The translations under genes were made by a program, and so were the position numbers. A model generated the notes under the pieces. The model saw nothing but the letters and a program-made list of their open reading frames with translations, did not search any database and was not told the DNA's origin. From an uncultured Clostridia bacterium (GTDB lineage: Bacteria > Bacillota > Clostridia > Christensenellales > UBA1242), in NCBI GenBank assembly GCA_944377145.1, contig CALWEH010000008.1:1-54151 (forward strand): a stretch of 54,151 nt of DNA, read 5' to 3'. Position 1 is the stretch's first letter. The number at the start of each line of letters is the position of its first letter. Below, piece by piece: positions 1 through 8,591 of the stretch.

Positions 1-73
1 TGCTCCCAGAAGGATTCGAACCCTCGATAATCGATCCGAAGTCGATTGTGATATCCATTTCACCATGGGAGCA
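1..73 (-). tRNA. tRNA-Arg, anticodon TCG
   Basis: Read on the minus strand, the 7-bp acceptor arms TGCTCCC and GGGAGCA pair perfectly. The D arm is closed by GGTG/CACA-type pairing, the anticodon stem ATCGA/TCGAT is perfect around the loop CTTCGGA, and the T arm carries the TTCGAAT loop. The anticodon TCG reads CGA, so it charges arginine. The 3' discriminator base lies just outside the window. argS for the matching synthetase is only 3 kb away, but nothing shows they are co-regulated. Confidence 0.93.
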
Positions 74-89
74 AAATGATAATTTTTTT

Positions 90-158
90 ATGGGTATTAT
101 CGAACCCCAAAATATGTGTTCCGAAGACCATTGTGCTATCCATTACACCACGAGAGCA
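90..158 (-). pseudogene. decayed tRNA-Arg-like copy (5' half conserved)
   Basis: On the minus strand this begins TGCTCTC and keeps a tRNA-like D region and the anticodon loop CTTCGGA, like the intact tRNA-Arg beside it. The anticodon stem has at least three mismatches, the T arm is distorted (GGGG, TTCGATA, then ACCC), and the 3' acceptor strand that should pair with TGCTCTC is missing. It cannot fold as a normal tRNA. Confidence 0.7.
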
Positions 159-399
159 GATTTTATTAAAATAAATAACAATAATAAAATTAAGGAACCA
201 TTAGTTTTAATATTCCCACAAAACGAAAGTTATGGTGGAATATTGGGGTCCCCATAAGTATTTATACGAAATGGGGTTGCGAGTCAACAAACAAAAGTTG
301 AGTTTACTCAAAATTTATTTTAGTAAACGATTAAATTGTGCAGTTGACAAGCAGGTTCCGAAGACCATTGTGCTGTACATTACACCACGAGAGCAGATT
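119..399. repeat. 44-bp direct repeat made of tRNA 5' halves (119-162, 356-399)
   Basis: The two 44-bp stretches differ at two positions (CTATCC versus CTGTAC) and end at the same place, just outside the 5' acceptor strand. The conserved part is the anticodon loop through the 5' end of the tRNA. The 193 bp between them has no gene I can support; 400-534 is AT-rich with nothing recognisable. Confidence 0.75.
355..395 (-). pseudogene. second tRNA-Arg-like 5'-half fragment
   Basis: It has the same 5' half as the copy at 90-158, with anticodon loop CTTCGGA and 5' acceptor TGCTCTC, but no T arm or 3' acceptor follows. It is a fragment only. Confidence 0.7.
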
Positions 400-534
400 G
401 ATAATTATTTCTATTGCATCTTTTTAATTTTTATATAAAATAACTGTTTATTATACATTAAAAATTTATTATAATAAACTATAATAGTATAACACATTTT
501 AACTGTCTTTGCAATTATTTAAAGTTATTTACAA

Positions 535-1128
535 TTAATACACTAAAACTATTATATAATTTCTTAATACAAAAAACACAACATTTTGAACTAATAATAA
601 TATTAATATGCAAATAAGAATAGGTAAACAGTTTGTGAATGCATATTTAAAATAATAATTATCATTTATTAATTCTAGACATGATAAAAATAGTTCAAGA
701 AGCAAAAACAACATTAGTATCATAGATAATAACATACAAAACGCTATAACTAAAGTATTTATTATTCCATACTCTAATATAAAAGCTATTAAAGTTAACA
801 TTTGAGCATAAACATAATACCCATAGAAAAATATACCTATGCTAATTGTATATTTTTTACAACAAGATGTAATAATAATCACACTAAAAATAGAAATTGT
901 AAAAATATTTGTAAATAACATACCTCCAAAACCTGTAGAGCCTCGCAAAAATTTTACAATTACAACATTTGAAAAACTAATAAGCAAAGAGCTTTTATTA
1001 AACTTAATACCTGCCAAAATAGCACAAAAAATACATAAACCAATTAATATCATAATAAAGCTTACAAAAGTGCGATGTCTTTTTATTGGTTCAATAAAAG
1101 AATATGAAAATTTATATGGCATTTTCAT
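535..1128 (-). CDS. polytopic membrane protein of unknown function
   Basis: A 197-residue, very hydrophobic protein with about five membrane segments: one near residues 20-42, three in the middle between about 70 and 150, and one near the C-terminus. I do not recognise the family with certainty. The length, and a GFGG stretch before a hydrophobic segment, recall SpoIIM-type sporulation membrane proteins, but this is weak. It starts 28 bp after the stop of the radical SAM gene on the same strand and is probably co-transcribed with it. A start at the third codon is also possible. Confidence 0.6.
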   Translation of the reverse strand: MKMPYKFSYSFIEPIKRHRTFVSFIMILIGLCIFCAILAGIKFNKSSLLISFSNVVIVKFLRGSTGFGGMLFTNIFTISIFSVIIITSCCKKYTISIGIFFYGYYVYAQMLTLIAFILEYGIINTLVIAFCMLLSMILMLFLLLELFLSCLELINDNYYFKYAFTNCLPILICILILLLVQNVVFFVLRNYIIVLVY

Positions 1129-1156
1129 ATTATATATATATTAATGATTTTTTAAA

Positions 1157-2026
1157 TTAATCTTTAAATTTGTCAAAATTTGGAATATAGCAACTGTTTG
1201 CACTATCTAATTCTTGAAAAAATCCATTATTAAATCCTAATAACTTAACATGATTTATTACTCGTTTGTATTCAATAGGCTTTAAAACTCTATTATATTT
1301 TTGCATATTTATAGCTTGATAGCAAGGAGTGTATTGTCCCATTATGCTTATAAAAATATTTTCACCAAAATTTTCATATATCCAATCTAAAACCTTAAAG
1401 CTATTTTCAATTTCATTTGGAAGCACTAGATGTCGAATTATTACACCTTTTTGCATAATTCCATTTTTTATAATATCTTTAGGTTGATTTTCTCTCATTT
1501 GCAATATAGCCTTTTTACAAACTTCAGGATAATCCTCAGCTTTTGATAAATTAAAAGCAAGATTATTATCCATATATTTCATATCTACTAAATAAATATC
1601 CACTAAATTTTTTAAATTTTTTATAGTTAAATCGTCTTCATATCCACTACTATTCCACACTATAGGAATTTTAGGTTTATATTTTTTTAATGCTTCTATT
1701 ATCTGATATGTATAATGTGTAGGACTAACAAGATTTATATTATTTGCACCAAGCTGTTCCAATTCTTTAATAATATCTATAAATTGCTCTTGAGTTATTA
1801 TTTTCCCTTGCCCTTCTGAACTTATTTTGTAATTTTGACAATATACACATTTTAAATTACAATGTGAAAAAAATATTGCTCCACTTCCATTATCACCAGA
1901 AATTATAGGCTCCTCCCAAAAATGAAGCATGTATTTTGCCACCTTAATATCATTTGAAGCTTTACAAAACCCTATATTAACTTTTCTATCAACATTACAT
2001 TTTCTAGGACAAATATTACAATTCAT
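1157..2026 (-). CDS. radical SAM protein, PflA/PflX-like
   Basis: A 289-residue protein with the radical SAM cluster motif CX3CX2C at Cys56, Cys60 and Cys63. A separate N-terminal cysteine group (Cys3, Cys6, Cys10, then Cys21) could bind a second Fe-S cluster or zinc. This arrangement matches the PflA-like 'PflX' family of radical SAM proteins, whose substrates are mostly unknown. It is cytosolic. It has no Shine-Dalgarno site; a consensus promoter ends 6 nt before the ATG, so the mRNA is probably leaderless. The membrane protein at 535-1128 follows on the same strand. Confidence 0.85.
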   Translation of the reverse strand: MNCNICPRKCNVDRKVNIGFCKASNDIKVAKYMLHFWEEPIISGDNGSGAIFFSHCNLKCVYCQNYKISSEGQGKIITQEQFIDIIKELEQLGANNINLVSPTHYTYQIIEALKKYKPKIPIVWNSSGYEDDLTIKNLKNLVDIYLVDMKYMDNNLAFNLSKAEDYPEVCKKAILQMRENQPKDIIKNGIMQKGVIIRHLVLPNEIENSFKVLDWIYENFGENIFISIMGQYTPCYQAINMQKYNRVLKPIEYKRVINHVKLLGFNNGFFQELDSANSCYIPNFDKFKD

Positions 2027-2032
2027 GCTCTT

Positions 2033-2061
2033 AGTATAATTTTAATAATTGTAGCTGTCAA
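2033..2061 (-). promoter_or_regulatory. promoter for the radical SAM gene, leaderless geometry
   Basis: Minus-strand -35 TTGACA (perfect), 17-bp spacer, -10 TATACT, then 6 nt to the ATG at 2026. There is no ribosome-binding site between promoter and start. Confidence 0.8.
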
Positions 2062-2111
2062 TTACACTTAATATAAAATTATAAATTTTTTATAAAATAT
2101 TGCTAAAATAG

Positions 2112-2140
2112 TTGATATTATTTAAATTTTGATTTATTAT
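2112..2140 (+). promoter_or_regulatory. promoter for exported protein, leaderless geometry
   Basis: -35 TTGATA, 17-bp spacer, -10 TATTAT, then 6 nt to the ATG at 2147. This supports 2147 as the start over an upstream in-frame TTG at 2129, which would fall inside the promoter. Confidence 0.75.
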
Positions 2141-2146
2141 GGCCTT

Positions 2147-3073
2147 ATGAAAAACAAGTGTCGAATTTTGTCAGTTATTGTAACTGTTATACTTACTTCA
2201 ATAACTTTAATTACTACAATTAACCTGATTATTAAACCAAAAGATGAAATAATTTATGCTGAGTCAATTAATTTTGTAAATGGTATTCGTAGTGCAGAAA
2301 TATTGTTAGATAATAGACTAGTTGTAGATGAAAATTTAGTAGAAGTTGCACCTAAAAATTGTAGTTTTACACCTGAATTTACAATAAAGAAATATGGAAC
2401 TAGTGAAGAAACTGTTATTAATGGGTATTACACTTTTCCAAAAACAGGAACATATACAATAGCTTGTAAAATAAACTCAGGTAAAAATTATTATGAGAAA
2501 GATTCTATGTCAATAACTATTGTTGAAACTCCTACTTCTTCCACTATAATGTATATAATAGACAAGCATGTTTCTTTACATGAAAATGATGAAATAGATT
2601 TATTTTCTGTTGCAAACATTGTAAAACCTGAAAATTCTAGTATAAAGGTTGAAACAAATAGCAATTTACAATTTTATAACAACACAATTAAAGCTGTTAA
2701 AGAAGGCAAAGGTGAAATTAATATTACCTTAACTTATTATAACATTATAATTAATAAGGAAATAATTATAGATATAAAGCCTAAAATAGTAGAAGATAAT
2801 ATTAAATTAAATCTTAGTATTGGAAATGAATTGTTAACTAACAATGTTATTGAAATAAATTCAACTAAATATAATTATGCATTTAATTATGAACTTTTAA
2901 ATATTGATAGTCAAACAATAAATTGCTGGACTGAAGAAAATATTTTTGAAATTATTAATATTAATTCTCCATTAATAATTATCAAACCATTAACTTCTGG
3001 AATATCTAGTTTGTATATTAGCCCAGTAGAATATCCTGATATAATATTTGAAATCGTAATAAAGATTAATTGA
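2147..3073 (+). CDS. exported or membrane-anchored Ig-like domain protein
   Basis: A 308-residue protein with a charged N-terminus (MKNK) and a hydrophobic segment at about residues 6-28, consistent with a signal anchor. The rest is low in cysteine and rich in beta-strand patterns. A stretch near the middle (NTIKAVKEGKGEINITL) resembles the end of a bacterial Ig-like (Big_2) domain, so an extracytoplasmic structural or adhesive role is likely. Function is otherwise unknown. The start is set by the promoter geometry. It ends with TGA; the ferredoxin gene follows with its own ribosome site. Confidence 0.7.
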   Translation: MKNKCRILSVIVTVILTSITLITTINLIIKPKDEIIYAESINFVNGIRSAEILLDNRLVVDENLVEVAPKNCSFTPEFTIKKYGTSEETVINGYYTFPKTGTYTIACKINSGKNYYEKDSMSITIVETPTSSTIMYIIDKHVSLHENDEIDLFSVANIVKPENSSIKVETNSNLQFYNNTIKAVKEGKGEINITLTYYNIIINKEIIIDIKPKIVEDNIKLNLSIGNELLTNNVIEINSTKYNYAFNYELLNIDSQTINCWTEENIFEIININSPLIIIKPLTSGISSLYISPVEYPDIIFEIVIKIN

Positions 3074-3141
3074 CAATTATTTTAAAAAAATTTAAAATAA
3101 ATTATGTATATTTAATAATATATATTTTCAAAGGAGAAATT

Positions 3142-3312
3142 ATGAAAGTTAATAGAGATAAATGTGTGGGCTGTGGAGCTTGTGCTTCTATGTGTCCTGT
3201 TGGTGCCATTTCAATGGTAGAAGGAAAAGCTATGATTGACCAAAAAAAATGTATTAAATGTGGAGCTTGTGCCTCTATCTGCCCTGTTGGAGCTATTTCG
3301 CATGAAGAATAA
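3142..3312 (+). CDS. 2[4Fe-4S] ferredoxin
   Basis: A 56-residue protein with two CxxCxxCxxxCP motifs (VGCGACASMCP and IKCGACASICP), the classical clostridial ferredoxin that carries low-potential electrons in the cytosol. The two halves are internally repeated, as is usual. I chose the ATG at 3142 because AAGGAG lies 7 nt upstream; a longer reading frame starts further up but has no ribosome site. A strong hairpin terminator follows directly. Confidence 0.95.
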   Translation: MKVNRDKCVGCGACASMCPVGAISMVEGKAMIDQKKCIKCGACASICPVGAISHEE

Positions 3313-3339
3313 AAATAAGCCATTATAAATGGCTTATTT
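3313..3339. terminator. bidirectional terminator between ferredoxin and argS
   Basis: An 11-bp perfect stem (AAATAAGCCAT / ATGGCTTATTT) with loop TATAA and T-runs on both strands. It sits between two convergent genes and can serve both. Confidence 0.85.
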
Positions 3340-3341
3340 TT

Positions 3342-5018
3342 TTACATTTCTTCTACAGTTTCAATGCAAATACAATTAAATGAATGTTTTAATACTTTTT
3401 TTATTAAATTTAATAATTCTAATTTTGCTTTAATTTGTGAAAGATTTCCATCTAAAATTTTGCATGCTGTATAATATTTATTTGTATTTTTACATATCTC
3501 GATGCAATGTTTTAATAAAATGCTTGGATCTCTTTTTTCTAATGCAAGAATTAAAATATTATTTAATTCACAACACAATTTTATAAGCTCAAACGCATTG
3601 GTTTGCTCCATACAAGAATAATCAGCTTCAACTTTATTTAAATTTAAGCTTTCAGCTTTACGCAATATACTCATTATTCTAGTATAAGTATATTGCATAT
3701 ATGGAGCTGTCTCTCCATCAAAACTAAAAGATCTCTCAATATCAAACACCACATCTTTATTTCTATCTACATTTAAAGAATTAAAACTTAATACACCTTT
3801 TGCAACTTTCATTGCCACATCTTCAGGGTTTTCAATTGTAAATGTTCTATTTGATATAACTTCCTTAGCTTTATTTAATACATAATCTATTAAATCTACT
3901 AAAACAGCTTGTTTCCCTCTTCGAGAAGAGATTTTTCCATTAGGAAGACTAAATCTTCCATAAGAAATATGCTCTAAATTTCCACTAAACTCCATATTAG
4001 CTAATTCCATAACTTTAAAAAGTTGTGCAAAATATAGCTTTTGTTCAACAGCTGTTAGATATAGCATTTTATCAAAATGATATTCATTATATCTATCTAT
4101 AACAGCCGCAACATCTCTTGTGGCATATAAGCTCGCACCATCACTACGCTTGACAATAAATGGAGGCATATCAAATTTTGATAAATCCACAATAGTGGCT
4201 CCCTCGCTTACAGATAGCAATCCTTTCTTGTCAAGAAAATTAACTACATTATCTAATTCATTTGCATAACTAGATTCGCCTTTCCAAGAATCAAATTTAA
4301 TACCCAAAATATTTAATAATCTTTCTGCTTCTTTTTTAGAAACTTCAATAACTTTTTTATATATAGGATATATTTCCTCATCTTTATCTTCAATCTTTTT
4401 AAAAATATCTCTAGCTAACTGCTGTAAATCTTTATCATCTGCTTCAGCCATACAAAATTTTACATAATATTCTTGTAATGCGTCAATTCCTCTTTTTTCA
4501 ATATCTTCTTTAGATCCCCACATTTTTATGCCAGCTATAATCTTTCCGTATGGAGTTCCATAGTCCCCTACATAATTTATTCTAACTACTTTATATCCAA
4601 AATTTTCAAACAAACGAGCCAAACTTTCTCCCAAAAAACAGTTTTTTAAATGTCCTATATGCATATATTTTGCTAGATTAATTGAGCAATAATCAATGCA
4701 AACCACTTTATTATTTTTATTATATTTTTCTATCTCAAAATTATTTAACACATTTTTACTAATTATAGTTTTATTTAGAAAAAAGTTTACATATCCTGCC
4801 ACACTCTCAATTTTTACAATATTTGAATTATTAATATCTAAACTATTTGCTATTTCATCTGCTATTAATATTGGAGATTTATGTAATGTTTTTGCAAGTG
4901 AAAAACAAGGTAAACAATAATCACCTTTTGAATCATCTACACTTTCAATTACTAGCTCATTCAAATTTTGATATGGCAACTGTTTTAATACATCATATAC
5001 ATTTTGTTTTAAATCCAT
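3342..5018 (-). CDS. argS: arginine--tRNA ligase
   Basis: A 558-residue class I synthetase that charges tRNA-Arg in the cytosol. The HIGH signature is at residues 120-123, preceded by the ArgRS-specific N-terminal domain. The KMSKS-like loop is KISSRRGK at about 362-369, and the C-terminal helical domain ends after the YTYTRI motif region. Length is typical. AAGGAG lies 8-9 nt before the ATG. It follows the yigZ-like gene on the same strand by 9 bp, so the two may share the yigZ promoter. Confidence 0.96.
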   Translation of the reverse strand: MDLKQNVYDVLKQLPYQNLNELVIESVDDSKGDYCLPCFSLAKTLHKSPILIADEIANSLDINNSNIVKIESVAGYVNFFLNKTIISKNVLNNFEIEKYNKNNKVVCIDYCSINLAKYMHIGHLKNCFLGESLARLFENFGYKVVRINYVGDYGTPYGKIIAGIKMWGSKEDIEKRGIDALQEYYVKFCMAEADDKDLQQLARDIFKKIEDKDEEIYPIYKKVIEVSKKEAERLLNILGIKFDSWKGESSYANELDNVVNFLDKKGLLSVSEGATIVDLSKFDMPPFIVKRSDGASLYATRDVAAVIDRYNEYHFDKMLYLTAVEQKLYFAQLFKVMELANMEFSGNLEHISYGRFSLPNGKISSRRGKQAVLVDLIDYVLNKAKEVISNRTFTIENPEDVAMKVAKGVLSFNSLNVDRNKDVVFDIERSFSFDGETAPYMQYTYTRIMSILRKAESLNLNKVEADYSCMEQTNAFELIKLCCELNNILILALEKRDPSILLKHCIEICKNTNKYYTACKILDGNLSQIKAKLELLNLIKKVLKHSFNCICIETVEEM

Positions 5019-5027
5019 AAATACTCC

Positions 5028-5375
5028 TTAATTAAATAATTCACTTGCAGACTTAGTGTAAGCCCTAACTAATCCTCCAGCACCCAATTTAACCCCTCCA
5101 AAATATCTAACTACTGCTATAAGAACATTTTCACATTTTCTTTTTTTTAACACATTCATAATTGGAACTCCAGCAGTTCCTTTTGGTTCACCATCATCAC
5201 TGCACTTTTCAATAACCTTATCTAAGTTATATACATAAGCATAACAGATATGGCTAGCTTTCTTATGTTCTTGTTTTATTTTTGTTAAAATATTTTCTAT
5301 ATCTTGTTCACAAGTTAAATTTTCCATAATGCCTACAAAGCGAGATTTATTTATAACAAGTTCATTAACTTTCAT
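5028..5375 (-). CDS. YigZ/IMPACT family protein, single-domain form
   Basis: A 115-residue protein carrying the IMPACT (UPF0029) N-terminal domain, with the signatures SDDGEPKGTAGVP at about 58-70 and VVRYFGGVKLGAGGLVRAY at about 87-105. Bacterial YigZ proteins are usually about 200 residues with a second ferredoxin-like domain; here the frame ends right after the first domain. The domain's biochemical role is poorly known and has been linked to translation control. No ribosome site is present; a promoter ends 6 nt before the ATG. Confidence 0.85.
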   Translation of the reverse strand: MKVNELVINKSRFVGIMENLTCEQDIENILTKIKQEHKKASHICYAYVYNLDKVIEKCSDDGEPKGTAGVPIMNVLKKRKCENVLIAVVRYFGGVKLGAGGLVRAYTKSASELFN

Positions 5376-5381
5376 ATATGA

Positions 5382-5410
5382 ATTATATCATAGACATTGA
5401 TATTATGCAA
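5382..5410 (-). promoter_or_regulatory. promoter for yigZ-like gene, leaderless geometry
   Basis: Minus-strand -35 TTGCAT, 17-bp spacer, -10 TATAAT, then 6 nt to the ATG at 5375. Confidence 0.8.
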
Positions 5411-5472
5411 CTCTTTTATAAATAATAGGTGTTGATGAAATTCTCATAATTAACAAAATTATCTAAATAATG

Positions 5473-5501
5473 TTGTATAATTTCAAATAATTTAGTATAC
5501 T
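5473..5501 (+). promoter_or_regulatory. promoter for signal peptidase gene, leaderless geometry
   Basis: -35 TTGTAT, 17-bp spacer, -10 TATACT, then 6 nt to the ATG at 5508, with no Shine-Dalgarno site. Confidence 0.75.
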
Positions 5502-5507
5502 AATGTT

Positions 5508-6152
5508 ATGGTTAAATTTAAAAAATATAATTGTATTTTAACCTTGTTGTCAATTATTTCTATTATAATTGCTTTAATGGCAATAATATGTACAGGCTTT
5601 AATTTTGTATATATTAAAACTTATGTAAAAGGCTTTTCTATGTATCCAACATTAAATGCAAATGTATCAGATGGCGAACAAGGAGATAAGATATATATAA
5701 ATCGTTTTGCAAAATCAAAGTTAAATGATATTGTAGTTCTTGATGTAACAGATAATCCAGATTTTCCAAATAGTGAATATATAATTAAGAGAGTTATAGC
5801 TCTTGAAGGAGATGTTGTTAATATTGAATTTGATAATGATACTAATCAATATAATCTAATTGTAAATGGCAATATTGTATACTCAAAGCCATCAACAGCT
5901 TTAGGATATAACACTTATAACTGCTTAAAATCATATATACAAAACAATGAAAATGACTCTTCAAGAATTAATGAAAATGGAATTATAATTAAATCTGGAG
6001 AAGTATTTTTATTGGGTGATAATTGGAACATTTCAAAAGACTCGTCATTAGTTGGCCCATTTAAATATAGTGATATTGTAGGGCCTGTAGATATTATTGT
6101 GCATAAAGGTGAAAATAGCTTTATAAAAATATTAAAAGGAATATTTACATAA
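5508..6152 (+). CDS. lepB: signal peptidase I
   Basis: A 214-residue membrane protease that removes signal peptides from exported proteins. One N-terminal membrane segment (about 9-37) is followed by the catalytic serine motif GFSMYPTL (Ser44), the catalytic lysine in IIKRVIALEGD (Lys94) and the GDNWNISKDS box near residue 172. The serine/lysine pair is the bacterial (P-type) form, not the Ser/His ER type seen in SipW. It probably serves the exported proteins in this window. Expression is probably from a leaderless mRNA. Confidence 0.93.
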   Translation: MVKFKKYNCILTLLSIISIIIALMAIICTGFNFVYIKTYVKGFSMYPTLNANVSDGEQGDKIYINRFAKSKLNDIVVLDVTDNPDFPNSEYIIKRVIALEGDVVNIEFDNDTNQYNLIVNGNIVYSKPSTALGYNTYNCLKSYIQNNENDSSRINENGIIIKSGEVFLLGDNWNISKDSSLVGPFKYSDIVGPVDIIVHKGENSFIKILKGIFT

Positions 6153-6238
6153 TATTTAATTAAAATAATATAAATCGTTTGAAATTTAAATGATAAATAT
6201 GATATAATTAATATAATAAATTTAATTGGAGGATTTTA

Positions 6239-6811
6239 ATGATTGAAAAAATAGCAATGTGGGGAGGATTTGCAGGTATTATAATTGCAATATTTGCAAT
6301 AATTGTAATATACCTCACTAGAAGTAATATAATAGATTTACTAGATAGAGATGTAGTAATGTATGATAAAAATTATGAAATGAAGAAAGAGGCTTTTGAA
6401 AAGGCTTTTAATTGTTTAGATTCCATCGCTTTGAATGGTGTAGAAATAAAGAATAACCCTCAATATATACAACAAGCAAAACAAGCTTACAATGCTTTAC
6501 TTTGTACTCTTTATTCTGCTAAATTATATCAAGAATTTTACCATTTAGCACTAGATCCAACAGTATCTAATTTTTCTATAAATGATATAGAAAATTTTAA
6601 AATTGCTTGTCGTAATGAACTTATATCAAAACATAAAAATAAAGGAGAAGAATTTAAAGGAACTGTAGTGGGTTATACAGAACATTCTGTGCAAAAACCT
6701 ACACCTACAATTCCTCCACAAAACATTCGTCCTGCCACACCTGTTAAACAAGCTCCACCAAGACCTATTCAAAAACCTATTCCTCCTAACTCTAAACCTA
6801 ATAATGAATAA
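6239..6811 (+). CDS. membrane-anchored protein with proline-rich tail, unknown function
   Basis: A 190-residue protein with one N-terminal membrane segment (about residues 6-28), a predicted helical cytosolic middle (30-140), and a proline-rich, low-complexity tail (about 152-190) with repeated PTPT, PPRPIQKPIPP patterns. I do not recognise a family. GGAGG lies 6-7 nt before the ATG. A 14-bp hairpin terminator follows. It stands alone between lepB and the XRE gene. Confidence 0.7.
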   Translation: MIEKIAMWGGFAGIIIAIFAIIVIYLTRSNIIDLLDRDVVMYDKNYEMKKEAFEKAFNCLDSIALNGVEIKNNPQYIQQAKQAYNALLCTLYSAKLYQEFYHLALDPTVSNFSINDIENFKIACRNELISKHKNKGEEFKGTVVGYTEHSVQKPTPTIPPQNIRPATPVKQAPPRPIQKPIPPNSKPNNE

Positions 6812-6850
6812 TAAAAAAGCCTCTTAAGGCTTATATCCTTTGAAATTAGC

Positions 6851-6884
6851 AAAAAGACTTTATCAATTAAGATAAAGTCTTTTT
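6851..6884. terminator. strong bidirectional terminator
   Basis: A 14-bp perfect stem (AAAAAGACTTTATC / GATAAAGTCTTTTT) with loop AATTAA. It lies between the convergent membrane-protein gene and the XRE gene. A smaller hairpin, AAGCCT/AGGCTT, precedes it at about 6818-6832. Confidence 0.85.
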
Positions 6885-6905
6885 CTATTTGTATAATAAA
6901 AAATA

Positions 6906-7154
6906 TTATTTTTCTTCTATCTCTAGTTTTTCAAAATTAAATAATTCACTATCAAAAAACTTTGTCATTGATATATCAAGAGCTCTTATAATAATTGCCA
7001 TATTTTTAAAATTTGGAGTTTGATATTTGCAATTAAGAATATCTGTCATGGTACTATGATATATACCTGTTTCTTGTGCGAGTTTGTATTGTGTCATTTT
7101 CTTCTCTTTTAAGATTTCTCTAACTCTTAATGAAAATGCTTTATTTAATTTCAT
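6906..7154 (-). CDS. XRE-family HTH regulator
   Basis: An 82-residue single-domain DNA-binding protein: helix-turn-helix around residues 20-45 (MTQYKLAQETGIYHSTMTDI) and a short acidic tail. I chose ATG 7154 because AAGGA is 8 nt upstream; a start nine codons earlier has no ribosome site. It is a paralogue of the two XRE genes at 46628 and 47041, sharing the N-terminal KAF.LR pattern and the FF.D.LF.EL-like end. A perfect inverted repeat 32 bp upstream suggests self-regulation. Confidence 0.85.
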   Translation of the reverse strand: MKLNKAFSLRVREILKEKKMTQYKLAQETGIYHSTMTDILNCKYQTPNFKNMAIIIRALDISMTKFFDSELFNFEKLEIEEK

Positions 7155-7185
7155 GACAAAATTCCTTATATAGTTTTTCACTATA

Positions 7186-7203
7186 TATAGGGTTTACCCT
7201 ATA
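7186..7203. promoter_or_regulatory. palindromic operator candidate of the XRE gene
   Basis: TATAGGGT, TT, ACCCTATA: two perfect 8-bp arms in the promoter region of the XRE gene, overlapping a possible -35 (TTGTAT on the minus strand at 7201-7206). The symmetry fits a dimeric HTH repressor. Related GGGTA and ACCCG half-sites lie at about 7228-7285. Confidence 0.6.
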
Positions 7204-7361
7204 CAAACTTTTATACTATTTAAGGAAAAACGGGTATTTTGTTGATTTTAAAAAAATTTATATTACAATATTTATGGAAAACCCGAATATTTGGAGTTAT
7301 ATATGAGCTTAATAAAAATTCAGCAGAAAATTTGTTCTTTATCAACCAAAAAAGATGTTTT

Positions 7362-8465
7362 TTATTTTGTATGCGACTTTTTTAGATATTCATTTATAAA
7401 TGGTTGTAAATTGCCATTCATAACCCCTTCTACATCACTTGTTTCAAAATCTGTTCTATGGTCTTTTACCATGGTGTATGGGTGAAATATATAACTCCTA
7501 ATTTGGCTACCCCATTCAATTTTCTTTAAATCACCTTTAATTTCTCTCATTTTTTGCTGTTCAGCCTCTAATTTTTGAGACAATAATTTACTTTTTAATA
7601 TTTTTAATGCAGTTTCTCTATTTTGTAATTGGCTTCGTTCATTTTGACAAGTTACCACTATTCCAGTTGGCAAATGAGTAATTCTTACAGCAGAATCTGT
7701 TGTGTTTACATGTTGTCCTCCAGCACCAGAGCTTCTATATGTGTCAATTTTTAAATCATTATTATTTAATACAATATCACCCTCACTATTAATTTCAGGA
7801 GAAACTTCTACACTTGCAAATGTAGTATGACGCCGTTTTGAAGAATCAAATGGAGAAATTCTAACTAATCTATGTACTCCTGTTTCTCCTCTTAATTTGC
7901 CATAAGCATAATCACCTTTTACTAAAAAGGTGATGCTTTTTAACCCAGCAGTATTCCCTTCTAAACTATCTACAACTGTAACGTCCATATTAGTATTATT
8001 GCAATACATATTATACATTCTATACAACATTGTTACCCAATCTTGAGACTCTACTCCTCCTGCTCCAGAATGGATAGTAATTATAGCGTTATTTTCATCA
8101 TATTTCCCGTCCATTAAAGTTCTAATACTAATATCATCAACTTCTTCAGCCAGATTTACAAGCTCACAATATATTTCATCTAATGTAGAAATATCTTCAC
8201 TTTGAGAAAGCATATCTCTCAATTCATTCAAACTAACAAGCCTTGATTGAATGTTATTAATTTTATCAAATAAAGTTTGTAAACTTTTAATTTCTTTATT
8301 TGTATTCATTGCAAAATCCACATTAGACCAAAAAGATAATGATTCACGCTCTTTTAATAATTCGCTTAAACGTTGCGACAACTCTTTTAAATTAAGGCAG
8401 GACTTAACTAATTCGAATTTTTTAATTAATTCATCAATTTCTTGTTCAATATTTTCAATATTCAT
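7362..8465 (-). CDS. prfB: peptide chain release factor 2
   Basis: A 367-residue release factor that ends translation at TGA and TAA. The codon-reading SPF motif is at 204-206 and the catalytic GGQ at 249-251, both intact. GGAGG lies 5-6 nt before the ATG. Most prfB genes carry an in-frame TGA and a +1 programmed frameshift near codon 25. Here the reading frame is continuous (residues 22-30 are SCLNLKELS), so that self-regulation is absent. Confidence 0.96.
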   Translation of the reverse strand: MNIENIEQEIDELIKKFELVKSCLNLKELSQRLSELLKERESLSFWSNVDFAMNTNKEIKSLQTLFDKINNIQSRLVSLNELRDMLSQSEDISTLDEIYCELVNLAEEVDDISIRTLMDGKYDENNAIITIHSGAGGVESQDWVTMLYRMYNMYCNNTNMDVTVVDSLEGNTAGLKSITFLVKGDYAYGKLRGETGVHRLVRISPFDSSKRRHTTFASVEVSPEINSEGDIVLNNNDLKIDTYRSSGAGGQHVNTTDSAVRITHLPTGIVVTCQNERSQLQNRETALKILKSKLLSQKLEAEQQKMREIKGDLKKIEWGSQIRSYIFHPYTMVKDHRTDFETSDVEGVMNGNLQPFINEYLKKSHTK

Positions 8466-8553
8466 TCTCCCTCCAAAATTTAATTTTTTCTTGCTATTTA
8501 TTATACATAATTAAAAATTAAAAGTCAAAACAAAATATAGTAGGATATATAAA

Positions 8554-8584
8554 AATTAAAAAGCTATAAATAAGCTTTTTAATT
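8554..8584 (-). terminator. terminator of the ABC exporter operon
   Basis: A 12-bp perfect stem (AATTAAAAAGCT / AGCTTTTTAATT), 7-nt loop, followed by a T-rich run on the minus strand, just after the stop at 8592. Confidence 0.8.
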
Positions 8585-8591
8585 ATAATTA

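Noticed and set aside
90..395. The two tRNA-like copies as functional tRNAs
   Set aside because: Both lack the 3' acceptor strand and the anticodon stem is mispaired.
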